Of a DNA stretch of 64,000 nt, positions 1 through 11,500 are shown piece by piece. The stretch is from Tricholoma matsutake. Taxonomy: Eukaryota > Basidiomycota > Agaricomycetes > Agaricales > Tricholomataceae. A program made the position numbers and the translations under genes. Location: NCBI GenBank assembly GCA_026075535.2, contig AP026538.1:18608337-18672336 (forward strand), written 5' to 3'. Positions within the stretch are counted from its first letter, which is position 1. The number at the start of each line of letters is the position of its first letter. A model generated the notes under the pieces. The model did no database searches. It was not told the origin of the DNA and saw only the letters and a list, made by a program, of their open reading frames with translations.

Positions 1-530
1 ACTGCATGCATTCGATCCCCTTCCCATGGAAGGCACCCTTGATGCATGGTGACTCCATGCACCTGAACCCACACCCACACATGCTGTGATACGACAGCCC
101 CTTGACATGAGGTCCATGATGTTGGACTCTCACAATCGACATGCTGCACTGCAGCACTCCATGACATCGGATGCCTCATGCCTTGCATGAGGCCTATTGT
201 TTCTATTCTCACTTGATATGCATCTATCTTTCCAATTGGATGATAAGGACCTCCCTTGTAGTATAAGTACTGCAACTCATAGTAGGGATGTCCTTAGTTT
301 AGATCTAGGCAATCTACAGCCTTAACTTGCAACTCATGAACTTACTCAAAACCACTAAGGAAGCCCCTTAGTGCGTGAACCTGAACAACTCTATGCAGAA
401 GCCCTGCTAGAGTGCACTACCTATCTTATGTTGGATGCTCTGAGTAAGACTAGTGCCGAATGACTCATTGAGGAAGCACCTCATTGAGTGACATCGACTA
501 GATTGAGTGGTTGAGGCTTCACCCTTAACA
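1..530 (+). mobile_element. LTR (family A), 5' end outside the window
   Basis: This closely resembles the complete solo LTR at 32837-33488. Shared blocks include the GCATGGTGACTCCATGCAC palindrome, the GATACGACAGCCC block and the repeated 'aagcc..ct' segments near the 3' end. It ends with the LTR-like terminus CTTAACA at 530, and the next base belongs to a retroelement reverse transcriptase, so the LTR is inserted in that pol gene. The left end lies outside the window, so the target duplication (expected ACATG, 531-535) cannot be checked. Confidence 0.8.
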
Positions 531-2910
531 ACATGAGTCAACACAAGGCTCACATCAAGGAAGTCCTCCAGAGACTGCGGAAGAATGGCCTTTATGCTGC
601 TCTGCAGAGATGTGAGTTCCATAAAGACAGGGTGGAATACTTGGGGGTTCATCCTCTCTCCAGATGGGCTCCAGATGTCCAAAGATAAAGTCAAAACGAT
701 CCTCGACTGGCCCGAACCTCGAAAGGTTAAGGATATCCAATCCTTCCTGGGATTCTGCAACTTCTACCGATGGTTCATCCACGGATATTCCGACATTGTC
801 ATTCTGCTCACCAGACTCACCTGGAAACATATGCCTTGGGACTTTAGCAAGAAATGTCAAGAAGCCTTCAACAAACTAAAAGAAGAATTCACTCATGCCC
901 CAATACTCACTCAATGGCTACCGGATTCCCACATTATCTTGGAGACAGATGCCTCAGATTATGCCTTAGCATCAATCCTTTCCATCTATACCTTGGATGG
1001 AGAAATCCACCTGGTTGCATTCCACTCTCATTCCTTCAACCCAGCTGAATTGAACTATGACACCCACGATAAGGAACTTCTTGCTATCTTTGAAGCTTTC
1101 AAACACTGGCAACAGTACCTTGAAGGTTCTGGAAATCCAATAGATGTGGTCACGGATCACAAAAACTTGGAATACTTCAGTACCACAAAACTCCTTACTC
1201 GTTGTCAAGCTCGGTGGTCAGAATACCTTTCACAGTTCAACCTCGCCATCCATTTCCACCCTGGTAAACTAGGGGCTAAACCTGATGCACTCACTAGATG
1301 CTGGGATGTCTACCGCAAAGGGGGAAATAGCAACTTCACCTCGGTAAATCCGAGCAACTTCTGTCCAGTCTTTACTCAAGAACAACTCACATCCTCCCTC
1401 CAAGCCACTTTCCTTGCTACTCCTATCCTCTGTCAAGCCATCCTCATGGACATTGAAAAACTCCACAATGATATTTGATCTTCACTTCCTCTTGATCCCA
1501 TCTCCTCCTCACACCTTCCTTCACCATCCACCCCAAATTGGTCTCTAGATGACAGTGGACTTCTCTGCCACTTTGACTGGATTTATGTTCCAGATGTTGT
1601 GGACCTCCATCTTAAAGTCTTACAATACAAGCATGACCACATCCTCTCAGGTCACTATGGGCAAAACAAAACTCTTCAGCTTATCCAGTGGGAATATGTC
1701 TGGCCCAATCTCTGCACCTTTGTGCAGGACTTTTGCAAGTCTTGTACTATCTGCAAATGCTCCAAATCTCCCCACCACAAACCCTACAGATTTCTGAAGC
1801 AACTTCCGGTCCTGGAAAGGCCTTGGAACTCTCCATGGACTTTATCGAACAGTTACCAGACTCCAATGGTGACATGCCATCCTAGTCATTGTAGACCGAC
1901 TCTCCAAGCAGGGTATCTTCATCCCCACAGTAAACGAAATCATGGCACAAGAACTTGCTAATCTCTTTGTCATGTATGTCTTCTCCAAACACGGTGTTCC
2001 ATCCCATGTCACCTGCAACCGGGGTTCTGAGTTCATTTCCCATTTCTTCTGCTCTCTTGGGCAAGCCCTGGACATGAAAATCCATTTCACTTCAGGTTAC
2101 CATCCAGAGGGCAATGGACAAACTGAATGCCTCAACCAGACCCTCGAACAGTACTTGCGGATCTTCTGCAACTACCAACAGGACAACTGGTCTCAGCTTT
2201 TACCCTTAGGGGAATTTGCATACAACAATGCTCCCTCAGCTTCCACCGGAGTTTCACCCTTCTTTGCCAACAAGGGTTACCACCCAAACATCACGGTTTT
2301 CCTGGAGCATGAACTAGCCTTGCAACATGCATGCCATTTTGTGGTTGACCTTGATGATCTCCACCAGGAACTCCGGAAGCAACTCTCAGAAGCACAGAAG
2401 CGCTATCAAGGTCCTGCAGACAAACATTGGGCACCCGCTCCTGACTTCAAAATCAGTGATTATGCTTTTGTCAAAGGCGAGCACCTATGCACTACAAGAC
2501 CCTCCAAGAAGCTCTCAGAAAGGTTCTATGGCCCTTTTGAGATCATTGCCCATCTGGGTACTCACTCGGTTACCCTTTGACTTCCGGATCACCCCCAGGG
2601 TGTCCACCCAGTATTCCATCTCTCCCAACTAGAAGAAGACACTCCCAACACAATTCCTAATTGTATTCAACCTCCACCTCCTCCAGTCATTATAGACAAC
2701 GAACTGGAGTACGAGATTGCGGAAATCCTCAATTCAAAGATTGACAACTGCCATCGATGCAAGTTACTCTATTTCGCATGGTGGGAAGGTTACCAAGGAA
2801 CCAACAAAGAAACCTCCTGGCTTCCAGCTACAGAACTTGATCACACCCAGGAACTTGTTACGGACTTCCACACTCGTTACCCAGGGAAACCCAGACCTCT
2901 TTGCACTTAA
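531..2910 (+). pseudogene. Ty3/gypsy chromovirus pol fragment (RT, RNase H, integrase, chromodomain)
   Basis: 5'-truncated pol of a chromodomain-bearing Ty3/gypsy retrotransposon. In order: end of the RT palm/thumb (about 551-880), RNase H with a TDASDYALAS motif (about 948-977), an integrase HHCC zinc finger (about 1630-1760), an integrase core with MDFIEQLP and GYHPEGNGQTE, and a chromodomain ending at TAA 2908-2910. It is dead. There are frameshifts near 645, 1830 and 1880, and two in-frame TGA codons (1476-1478, 2578-2580) sit where the family normally has arginine. The second integrase acid is Asn (AAC 2017-2019, NRG instead of DRG). Gag and the 5' LTR are absent, because an LTR of a different family abuts at 530. 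Family assignment is secure; the exact clade (sushi/marY1-like) is inference. Confidence 0.92.
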
Positions 2911-3047
2911 CACCCTTCATTTTTCAAACAAGATCCTCAAAAAATTATTATTAGAAAATTTAAAAGAAAAAAAAACTCCGGATTCCCTGCCCATTTCCTA
3001 CTCCCTCACCCCTGCTTCATCAGCAAGTCCCAGCAGCTCCCCTTGTA

Positions 3048-3110
3048 CCTCCAACTCCTCCTCCTCTTCACCCTCTTCTTCTTCATCCTCATCCTCCTCT
3101 TCCTCCTGGT
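3048..3110. repeat. TCC/TTC-rich microsatellite
   Basis: Imperfect tandem pyrimidine triplets (cctcct, cttctt, catcct) just 3' of the antisense gene's stop codon. No function assigned. Confidence 0.7.
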
Positions 3111-3111
3111 T

Positions 3112-3867
3112 TCACTCCAGATCCAACACCACTAGGATGTCCGACATCATTTCCTGGATGCCGATCACACCCTCGCTTATCACCTGGAGCTCCCAGAGTT
3201 CCCGCATTTCCTTCTTCACCCCCTTTACTGCCCCACCAACTCCTTAAGCAACTCCATCACTCCCTCATTCTCCCCTAGCCTGGGTCCCGCCTGCAACACC
3301 TGGCCCTCCCACACCACCTCTTCACACTTGTGCTTCACTTTTGTACAGGGCTCGCAGGCCCGACCCCAGGTTCCCATCTGGAAACATGACAACTTTTGAT
3401 TTGAACATCTACCAGGAAGTCAGCATACAAGGGCAACAAGAATAAAGAGCGACTCACCTTTTGCAAGAAATAGCAGCTTGGAGCTGCAAAGGGACTTCAT
3501 TCTCAGGCACCTCCACCCTCTCCTTTCCTTTCGCCTTCTTCTTGGGGGGGGAGCTCCCTTCAGCCTCTTCAGGCTCCACTTCTGCAGCTTTCCACTTCTT
3601 TTCTGCCCTCTTAGCAGCAGTGGTCTTCTTCCATTCCTCCTCTGCAGCCTTTTTCTCAGCCTCCACCCTAGCCGCCTCCACTTTTGCAGCCTCCTCAGCA
3701 ACCCTGCGCTCCTCAGCCTCCCTCGCCTCTTCCTCAAGCTGGAGCTCCTCCATCAGCTTTTCTTGCTGGGCCCTGAGGGCCACAATCTTCTCCACATGTG
3801 AGGACATGTTAGAGGTGGTGGTGGTTGAAGAAAAAGCCTGAGAACCCATCAACATCAAAATCAACAT
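3112..3867 (-). pseudogene. antisense coiled-coil/Cys-rich protein inside the chromovirus
   Basis: Minus-strand gene between the pol stop (2910) and the 3' LTR (3927), opposite in sense to the element. Exon 1 (3867-3458) encodes a long Lys/Glu/Ala coiled coil beginning near SHVEKIVALRAQQEK and a PPKKKAKGKER nuclear-localisation-like patch. A 49-bp intron (3409-3457) has GTGAGT and GGTAG ends. Exon 2 (from 3408) joins in phase to give CKRC-x6-C, then CEPC-x5-C, a C6-like zinc-binding arrangement followed by another helical stretch. The frame shifts by one base in a G-run near 3230 and then reads through KKEMRELWELQ to TGA at 3112-3114, so I infer a single-base deletion. The start is uncertain: first ATG at 3865-3867, or a later Met just before SSHVEK. 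Plus-strand ORFs here are shadows. The family looks like a recurrent, uncharacterised TE-associated fungal protein. Confidence 0.65.
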
Positions 3868-3913
3868 ACCCAATTTGGATTCAAACCTTCATGTGCCTTG
3901 TAGGCTCGGCACT

Positions 3914-3926
3914 AAGGGGGAAATAC
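3914..3926 (+). other. polypurine tract of the chromovirus
   Basis: AAGGGGGAAATAC lies immediately upstream of the TGTCAAGAC start of the LTR, which is the expected position for plus-strand priming. Confidence 0.55.
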
Positions 3927-4509
3927 TGTCAAGACTGATTCTTCCAACCGGACTTCCAATCATTTTCTGCCCCCTTTCCCGGCCGCCTTACATCACAGCC
4001 CACCTCCTATCAGCAGCACTGCCTAGAGGCGAAATTCCCTCATTTCCAATTAAGTGAAACAGTTTCAGGAATTGCCTCGGAAGCTGGTTTTCATATTAGC
4101 CACAGCCTCGGAAACTCTGACCTTAGTATTTAAGCTAGCTACTTCAGTTTTGTATCGCCAGTTTGTAAATCAACCAAGTCTCCCACTTAATCCTATCCTC
4201 TTTAAAACTCCAATTACATTCTTAAGTCATTTTCAAACTCTTACTCATCCTCTCCAGAAATTCTCCAGACCTCTGGTCATCTTCCTTACCCTTGCCTTGA
4301 AATTAGGACACCTGACGAGGAGAAGGGTGCAACTTCTTATAAGTTGAAGCCAAGTCCTTTCTGCTCCCCCACTTGGTGCGACACATCAAGTAAACCCTGC
4401 CCTGGATTTCCATAGGATTCCCTGTCTTACTCCATCCGACCACTACAACTTCTATCATCCGGGTACAACCAGAATTCCGATGCCTTCCCCTCAAGTTCAG
4501 TACTTAACA
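3927..4509 (+). mobile_element. 3' LTR (family B) of the chromovirus, 583 bp
   Basis: Begins TGTCAAGACTG and ends CAGTACTTAACA. Two further copies occur in the window: 21518-22200 (complete, minus) and 36510-36953 (truncated, minus). All share the conserved block around 4303-4362 that contains AAGGGTGCAACTTCTTA. The position directly after a polypurine tract identifies it as this element's own 3' LTR. Confidence 0.8.
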
Positions 4510-5255
4510 GATACTTGCAACAGCAGACCTGCATGTGCAGACATCTGCTATTAATACTCTCCCAATTTATCAAATTTCTTCTTATATACTTCCCATAGAG
4601 TAGTTTGACAGTATTGAATAAACAACACTTCAATACTTCCAATATTCCCTGGCTTTAGTATGGTGAAGGTATGGGCTGCATGACTACTCTTTTTGTTTGT
4701 GTACTTCCATGATATTTAAAGCATACTGACACAGAGGTTTTCTAGATCTTTTCCATCATATTGCTAACATATCCCAAGCAAAGTATTGTGATATCATCTT
4801 GATAGTATTGTAGATAGTATCTTGGTAGTACTGAAGAAATTACCTCAATACCACCAAGTTACTGCCTTCTCAGTACTTGAAAAATCTTTTGATCTTTAAC
4901 TTCAATACTCCATTAGAAGTATCTTAATATTATTGTGATAGTAGGGAGGAAATATTGTATTATTTTTCAGCCAAGACATTCAGAAGAATACAGTTACAAT
5001 ATGTACAAGTTACTAATGTGGAGGTATGGTAATCAACAATCAGCATACTTGCAACATACTTCTGGGCTAGTATCTTGACAGTATTAGGAATACTTCCAAG
5101 ATACTTACATAATACCCCATCAGGGGTATTGTGCCCTGCACCAAGTGCATATTGGTATCAGTGGTGTTAGCTGTTGAATTTTGAATTTTGAATGCTGAGG
5201 AGTCTTTGGTCATGCAAGCAAACATACTAGAACACATCTATCATAGTGATTATGG
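4510..5255. other. no gene; AGTATT/AGTACT-rich sequence
   Basis: AT-rich DNA unusually dense in degenerate variants of agtattg, agtatctt and agtacttg on both strands, especially 4600-5120. No ORF, LTR ends or clear period could be established by eye. Possibly a decayed satellite or subterminal repeat region of a DNA element. Confidence 0.4.
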
Positions 5256-6405
5256 TCAGTACATGTGTTGAAATGTTGACATGATGGTCAGACATGTAAG
5301 GCTCAAGCAGATACTCACCACTGTGTTGCTTGTTTCCATATCATCAATCACCACCTCAATCTTTGTCTTCTTTGATGATAATTTTGTCGATGCTTTACAG
5401 GCACATTTTGTACCAGTCTCCAGAGATGGTGGCTCTTCAATGTCCTGCTTCATCTGTTTCACTTCAGAGGCCTGCCGATTAACATACCAAGATGGATAGT
5501 TATCTCTTGTGATTTGCTCTGCTTTCCAGTCATGCTCATGGAGTCATAACTCTGGAAAACAGGACACCATCCCATCACAGTATTGTCTCCTGGTCTCAGC
5601 ATCAGCTTGGCCCCATTTTGGTGGAGGTGGTCCTCTTTTAGCAATTGAAACCCAAATAGCCTGAGCAAACTTGCAAACTTTGGCAGCCCTGTTGCCATCG
5701 ATTACTGTACCATCTTCTTTTTCAATGAATCACATAGTTACACTGATTCCTTGAGCTGCACAGCTCCTCCCACAAATCTGAGGACCTAAACTAACATCAC
5801 TGGTTATGTCAATGTCAGACAAAGATTCTGTCCACTGTTGTTTTGTCCAAAACTTGACATCAGGATAATATTTCTGTGATAAAGGCAACAACATTCCAGT
5901 GTCTCCTTGAGAGTTCTGGATGCTACCACCTTGTTTGGGGATAACTGCAAGAAGTGCATTGTAAGCTTTGCTTGGAGTTTGTCAGATGCTAGCACATTTG
6001 GTAACAATTGAAAAACCTTACCAGAGTGTGTTATACCATGTCTCAACCACCAAGTTGTCCTTCTCTAGATTGGACATGCAATTTCATAGCTTGATTACCT
6101 CCTCTTCTAGGTTTTGATTTGCTCATGAGAGGAAACAATTGATGATGTAGCTGGGCAGCTTGTGAAGTGATTGGGTTTTTGTAATCATTCTGAAAATATG
6201 ACAACTTCAGTAGGACTTTTAGAGAACTGAAGAGTCTGGTACTTACACCTTCAAAGGAATTTGAGCACAAATCATCAAATGCATCATAACTCCAAATGGA
6301 ACCAATATTGGTAGATGAAACAAGTGTTGAATGAGATGTATGAGATATTGGGCTGATACTGCGACCAAGAGATCTTCTTGAATTTGCACCTGGAATAAGA
6401 AACAT
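5256..6405 (-). pseudogene. remnant of an uncharacterised fungal protein
   Basis: Short minus-strand reading frames separated by stops read as one decayed polypeptide. From the 5' side: a Ser-rich segment with SKSKPRRGGNQAMKLHV (6043-6405), then about 5640-5700 AAKVCKFAQAIWVSIAK, a PPPPKWGQAD segment, and an ITRDNYPSWYVN segment with a basic/acidic tail to about 5256. The last blocks resemble a repeated uncharacterised Agaricomycete protein I recognise only by pattern. Several stops and frame changes interrupt it. It lies downstream of the FunK1 remnant on the same strand, so it could be that gene's 3' neighbour or a separate decayed gene. Confidence 0.35.
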
Positions 6406-6689
6406 GGTGGAGCTAAGCAGAAGACTCAGACAAGTCAGAGGCTAGCAGTTTTTGCCAGCACACATGATATTATTTATTTATATCCCAACAATAGACAGTG
6501 CAAAATGATAACACAATGTTTTGAAAAAGTAAATGAAGGTTACATCATGAGAGCAATATACATGGATCATAAATGCATAACAAGGTATGGTAACAGTAAT
6601 GTAGGGGTCCTTGAAAGCTTGAAATCATGTAAAGCTAGCCCTCCCACTTCATTTGCTTTGCCCCCCTCAAGTGCATATGATTGCCAGCA

Positions 6690-9230
6690 TTGGGAGCCTG
6701 CTATTTGATGGATAATTTGGGCATTGTAATAGGCTCTGTAACCTTCTCCAATGCCTCCTACAATATTGAAAGAACTGTTTCATAGGTGAGTTCATTAGGA
6801 CAACTTTAGGGCAAGGCAAAGGGCCCAAAATCCTGCCAATATTCTGAAAAGTAGGGCACAATTGTGATATAAAGGCCACACATATGTCCAGCTTTAGTCC
6901 ACTCAATAGCACTGAGTTTGCTGTCATTGTTGAACCAGGCATGCATGGTGTCCTCTACAGGAATTTTGGATTTTGATTGACAGATTCCAGGTCCACCAGT
7001 GAAAGTGCAAATATAGAATATGACATAAATGAATGACTCAAGATCATGATGAGGCTGATGTGGGAATTCTTCATCTTTGCTAACAAGGAGTTCGACTGCC
7101 ATGAATGGTGGTGTGCCCTGATTTATAATTAACTCTCTGGTTTGTAGACTTTGAAATGAAGGAACCTACAATGCCAATGTTCTTGACCTTAGAGTTGGAT
7201 GTCTTGAACCCTTGGTCATCTTCATCATTGGACACATCAACAATCCTCTTGACATCACCAACATTGCTGTTAGTCCCACTAGCCTCATACATTGTGCCCG
7301 CAGCAACATCGCCCAAAGTACTAGTGGAAGTTTGAACCTCTGGTGCATTGGCAGCTGACAAGAGTATTGCAAAGTCAAAATCGATCAGAAGTCATGTATA
7401 ATAGCATTGGTACGATTGATCAAAAGGTTGTTGATGCTTATATCACAATGCAGTATTCCAAGTTTTTCAACAAGATATTGATGAGCTATAGAGTTACTGT
7501 GAGCTTCATTACTTGCGCAATGCAAACTAGACAACTTACTTCAAATATAAGATATCATCACAGTGATAAATTCTTTCTTGCATTTGAAAGATGCCAGTGG
7601 TTCACCAACAGGTGAGGTTGCATAGTGATGATGAACGTGCTGCAAAAATGGCCATCCATGTAAATCTTTTCAGTAGTTCTCTGTGCAGTCCCTTCAACCA
7701 TTAATCTGCACATCCTCGCTACAGAACAACAAGGGTACACATCCTTTGATGGCATCATGACTGTGCATCAGTGCCAGGATGGTGGCTTCAGACTGTGCAT
7801 GATGGAGTTGGATCCAGTAATCCTTCAGTACATAGGATTTATTACTCTCTTTCACAACCCAAACTTTAGTTGTGCAACCAACAAGGGAATCCAAATTGTA
7901 GACCAACTTCACAACCGAGAATGTCTTGTTAGCCAATATGATCTGTTTCACTCTCCCAGTAGTAGAGTTGATCTTCACATTTGGATCCAGTCTGAGGTCA
8001 GAGTCATCTCTGAACATGAAGAAGGCAATGACTTTGAAGAACAGCTTGACATGCACCCTTCTGCCATGCTGCAAAGGGAAATTGCAAAGGCAAACTTGGC
8101 CATCGTGATCTGTAAGAGTAAGGGAGAGAGTATTGTCACCTGTGAAGGCAAGATCAATAACATAGCATGGATTGGATTGGCACCCAAATAGGATGTAGGA
8201 TTTGATACTGGTTGTATTAGCTATATGATTGTTGGATCTGGATATGGGTGTTGCAGTTGATTTGCAAATTGCATGGATGAAACACCAAATTAAATTAGTG
8301 TTGCCTTGACTGACTTGGGGCATTTTTGTATTTTTGAAATAACTTGACACAATACACTAAACCTGCTTAGTGTTGAGAGAGAACCCATCGACATTTGGGG
8401 CTCCCTATCTATGTAAATATTTTCAGAATTCTATACAATTTATTGGAATTGATATTGCCTTTGACTCATTTTTTGCAAGTCAACCAGCAAAAATGAGTCA
8501 AAGGAAATATCAATTCCAATAAATTGTACAGAATTCTGAAAATATTTACATGGATAAGGAGCCCCAAAAGTTTATGGGTCCTCTCTCCACACTAAGCAGG
8601 CTGAGTCCATTGTGTCAAGTTATTTCAAGAATACAAAAATGCCCCAAGTCAGTCAAGGCAACATTAACATTGTCACCAATCAGAGTGGGCTTTCTCTGTA
8701 TCAAGAAGTTGATTATAAGCATTGTCGATGAGGATGAGGTCTGGCTTCCTGATGATGGTGCTACCAACTGGTGCTCTGTTACGATTACAGTACAACCAGA
8801 TGCGATGGCTGGTATGTTTTGTTGTGAGTTCCATAGCAGAAGTAATATTGTTCAGCCACACAGCAACTGCCTCCTCAGTATAATCCCTCACGCTCTGAAG
8901 TTCCTGTCTTCCAGCATCCCACATGGGCTTCTGAACACCTTTGGCAGTCATAAATGGCTGTCCCATCTTTGCAAACAAGGCATTGTCAAGTTTGAATGGA
9001 AGGCACTCATCAGGAAAGAGGATATCAATGAAAAGGATGGTTGTGGACCTTGTGGTAATGACATGGTCAGCATCAAGCTCTTTTGGATAGCTTCAGACCT
9101 GGGAAGGTTTCTCCAGGGAGCAGGGACGTGTATATATGAGAGACAATCAAAGGTGCAGGCTGTAGAGCAGTGTAGAGAGGATGGCCTTTGGGCATTGGTT
9201 GGGATGCACTTGGAAGTCGGTGGGTAGAAG
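6690..9230 (-). pseudogene. FunK1-type fungal protein kinase,  disrupted
   Basis: Decayed member of the fungal-specific FunK1 kinase family. The N-terminal region includes the family's RKPDLILID motif and the KAHSDW segment (about 8680-8980). The next blocks are SLTLTDHDGQ, KVWVVKESNKSYVLKD (nucleotide-binding Lys region) and VGEPLASFKCKKEF. The catalytic loop reads HCDISINNLL (about 7430) in place of HRD, followed by a DFDFA metal-binding motif (about 7370) in a shifted frame. The C-lobe has PHHDLESFIYVIFYIC (about 7040). A 385-bp foldback element (8289-8673) splits it between the Trp codon of KAHSDW and FIHAIC. A frameshift lies between the catalytic loop and DFDFA, and a TAG occurs where Gln is expected in the C-lobe. 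The 5' end is not resolved; upstream exons may extend towards 9440. Confidence 0.8.
8289..8673. mobile_element. palindromic foldback element with 6-bp target duplication
   Basis: A 385-bp near-perfect inverted repeat with arms of about 185 bp (about 8300-8478 and 8486-8668) around a centre of under 10 bp. It is flanked by CACCAA at 8283-8288 and 8674-8679. On the minus strand, removing the element and one copy of the duplication rejoins the FunK1 frame. The ends are ATTAAATTAGTG (left) and, reverse-complemented, ACAATGTTAATG (right). There is no coding capacity. Confidence 0.85.
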
Positions 9231-9235
9231 TTTGT

Positions 9236-9582
9236 TTGGGAATAGCAGTGGCAAGATATTGATGTATGACATCATCAACACCATGATGACAAGGACCAGT
9301 AACCTGAGAGTCCTGTGAGTCACTATATGCATAAAGTTGAGGTAATGGTAAAGCATAGTGGAAGATTGGCTACAAGGGAGTTTATACAAGATGCTGAAGC
9401 AGGAGTCATCAAGGAATGTGGAAGGGGAAAAAATGGCATCCATGGTGCCTTATATAAAATATGCCAACTCAAATACAAACATGCAAAGGAAGTGAGAGAG
9501 ATATTGATAAAGCAGGAAGTGATATCAATGTCGATGGATGGGTCTTGCCAGTTATATGAAAAGAAAAATATGTAAGTACTAT
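9236..9582. other. no recognised gene
   Basis: Contains open reading frames on both strands but none with a recognisable domain. The minus strand could hold the 5' exons of the FunK1 remnant. Confidence 0.3.
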
Positions 9583-9935
9583 AGGGTCATTCACAGTTGG
9601 CATTTTTGATTCATTTTTCACTCATTTTTCAATTATTTTCTATTTCATTTTGATTCCATTTTTCTCAAGAATGGAACTGAGAATGAATGTAAAATGAATG
9701 TAAAATGGAACCCTACCCTTGCTTTTGTAAAAAAGGGAACCAAAAAATGATCATTTTTCCATCTTTTTGGCACTGTGCCTGGTGAGAAAATGCATTTTTG
9801 CTCCATTTTTCTAAATTTTCCATTCCATTTTTCATTCCCTTTTGTTTGTTCCTCTGCCAAATACATGAAAATGAGCCAAAAATGAGTTTAAAAATGAACC
9901 AAAACAGCCCAAGAATGGCTACTGTGAACACCCCT
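9583..9935. mobile_element. MITE-like element, 353 bp
   Basis: Left end AGGGTCATTCACAGTTGGCA and right end (reverse-complemented) AGGGGTGTTCACAGTAGCCA form imperfect terminal inverted repeats. TAT is present on both flanks (9580-9582, 9936-9938). The interior is rich in CATTTTT motifs, and a related piece lies at 40961-41155. Non-coding. Confidence 0.6.
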
Positions 9936-9997
9936 TATGTACTAATATCACATGTATGTAAGCAACCCAATACAGTAGTTTGAAAATTTGAGTTCTA

Positions 9998-11500
9998 TTA
10001 TTCCTCTAGAGCAACTTCTACAACTCCCCCAAGGCAAGCTATATCAAGACCAGGTTTCTCAACCACAAAATATCGCTCAAGAGTGTCCCCAGGAAATGGA
10101 TGGTGAGGGACCATCGCAACCACACTCTTGATTGACTTAGCATTGATTACCCAAAGATCATGATGCATGTCACCTGCATATGTGCAGGACAACAATGTGT
10201 GAAATGAGAACTCATAAAGTTCTCTATGAGGATGTGAGTATAGTGAAACCATAGCTAGTGTTTTCTCAGTATCCTTGATGAGTGATCAAAAATAGTAGTG
10301 TACTTAAGCAAAATGAATTCCTCCTCCACAGGCAAATTAAAAATTCATGTTGATAATTGGAAAAACTTGAATTTGAAGCAGTACACACCTTGATATTTTG
10401 TGCCATTCTTACTTTCTGTAGTGGTTTCAGCTTTTCCTTCCAGGAAGACTGCACTATCTGACCATTGGGGAGATGTAGCCTTGCCCATTTGGCAATTCCT
10501 GGAGACCAGTCCTCAACAGCAACTTCCAGTGCATGAGTGTCTTTCACATAATTTGAGAATGCCTGTTTCTCAATATCTGGTATAGTCTGGAAACAATTGT
10601 CCTTTGCTCGCAGAAGAATGTATCCATCACCAATGTCCTTTCCCCCCTCAAGGCACAACAGGTGGTGATGGTTCAAGATCTGGTATCATTGCTTTGAGTG
10701 CACTGATCTGAGATTGTAAAAGACCCCTCTGAGAGAGATTGGCATACATATTTGATAGTTGGCGCATCTCTTCACTCAAGTTTCCAATAGTGCGTTCCAT
10801 GGTCCATTGTGATGAATAAGGTGGTCCAATCCAAATAACCTCAGGTGCAAGGTGTGTCAATGATACTTTGCCTCACAAAGTGAAGATGATCTGTTCGACA
10901 CTGATGATATAGCAGCTCAAATTCACAGGTGAAATTTGCAGGGTTGCATGAGCTTTTGAAAGGTCCTCCTTGCTGATATCATTTTGTTGGATAATGTGCA
11001 TCCCAAAGACAAGTTTGCAGAAATTCTGATAGTACTTCTCTGGTAGAACATTTTATAGTAACACTGGTCCCAGTCCAAACAGATACAGAAGGTATTCCCA
11101 AGCCTTATACCCACTGGATATCTTTTCAGCTGGATTGCATGGTGGTCGATCAAAAGAGCCAGGCAAATATGGTGTAGCAGCAGCAACTTGCTGCCCATGC
11201 TCTTCCCATGTACTGCCTTGGAGCACAGCCCAGTCCCAGGTAGAGCAGTCATCAGTTTTATCACAATCGAAAGTGCCACACCATAAGTTGATCAGAAGGT
11301 CAGGTAAATTTAGTGAAGCAAGGTGCATGATATCAGAACCAAAACATCCTGGAATACCAAGCATGTTGTCATGTTGCAATCCAAGAAAAATACTTGGCTT
11401 TGATATCCCAGTTTCAAGCCACCATTTCTTATATTGTGTTTCACTTGAAGAAGATGTGAGGTGATGAAGATTTGCAATATAATTTGCCTGGGAGCAAGAT
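9998..11500 (-). pseudogene. TNP2-type (CACTA-like) transposase, C-terminal piece
   Basis: Last part of a transposase gene that continues upstream at 13884. Recognisable blocks, read on the minus strand: YLPGSFDRPPCNPAEKIS with SGYKAWEYLLYLFGLGP (about 11040-11170), SSQWTMERTIGNLSEE (about 10780), EDWSPGIAKWARLHLPNGQ (about 10460-10520), VVAMVPHHPFPGD (about 10090) and a C-terminal FVVEKPGLDIA segment, with the stop at 9998. These match the conserved C-terminal half of Agaricomycete TNP2/Plavaka-class transposases. The frame is broken at several points, including around 10870-10920 and 10255-10390, and some breaks may be introns. The 8-bp AGCAAGAT (11493-11500) is the target duplication of the adjacent hAT-like element. 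Confidence 0.85.

Noticed and set aside
2717..3247. Plus-strand Ser/Pro-rich ORF after pol
   Set aside because: It begins inside the chromodomain in a different frame and is the shadow of a microsatellite and of the antisense gene.
3461..3841. Plus-strand Ser/Phe-rich ORFs
   Set aside because: Low-complexity shadows of the minus-strand coiled coil, which has heptad-like composition and a spliced Cys motif.
4427..4642. Minus-strand ORF across the LTR B end
   Set aside because: Runs through LTR sequence shared with non-coding copies.
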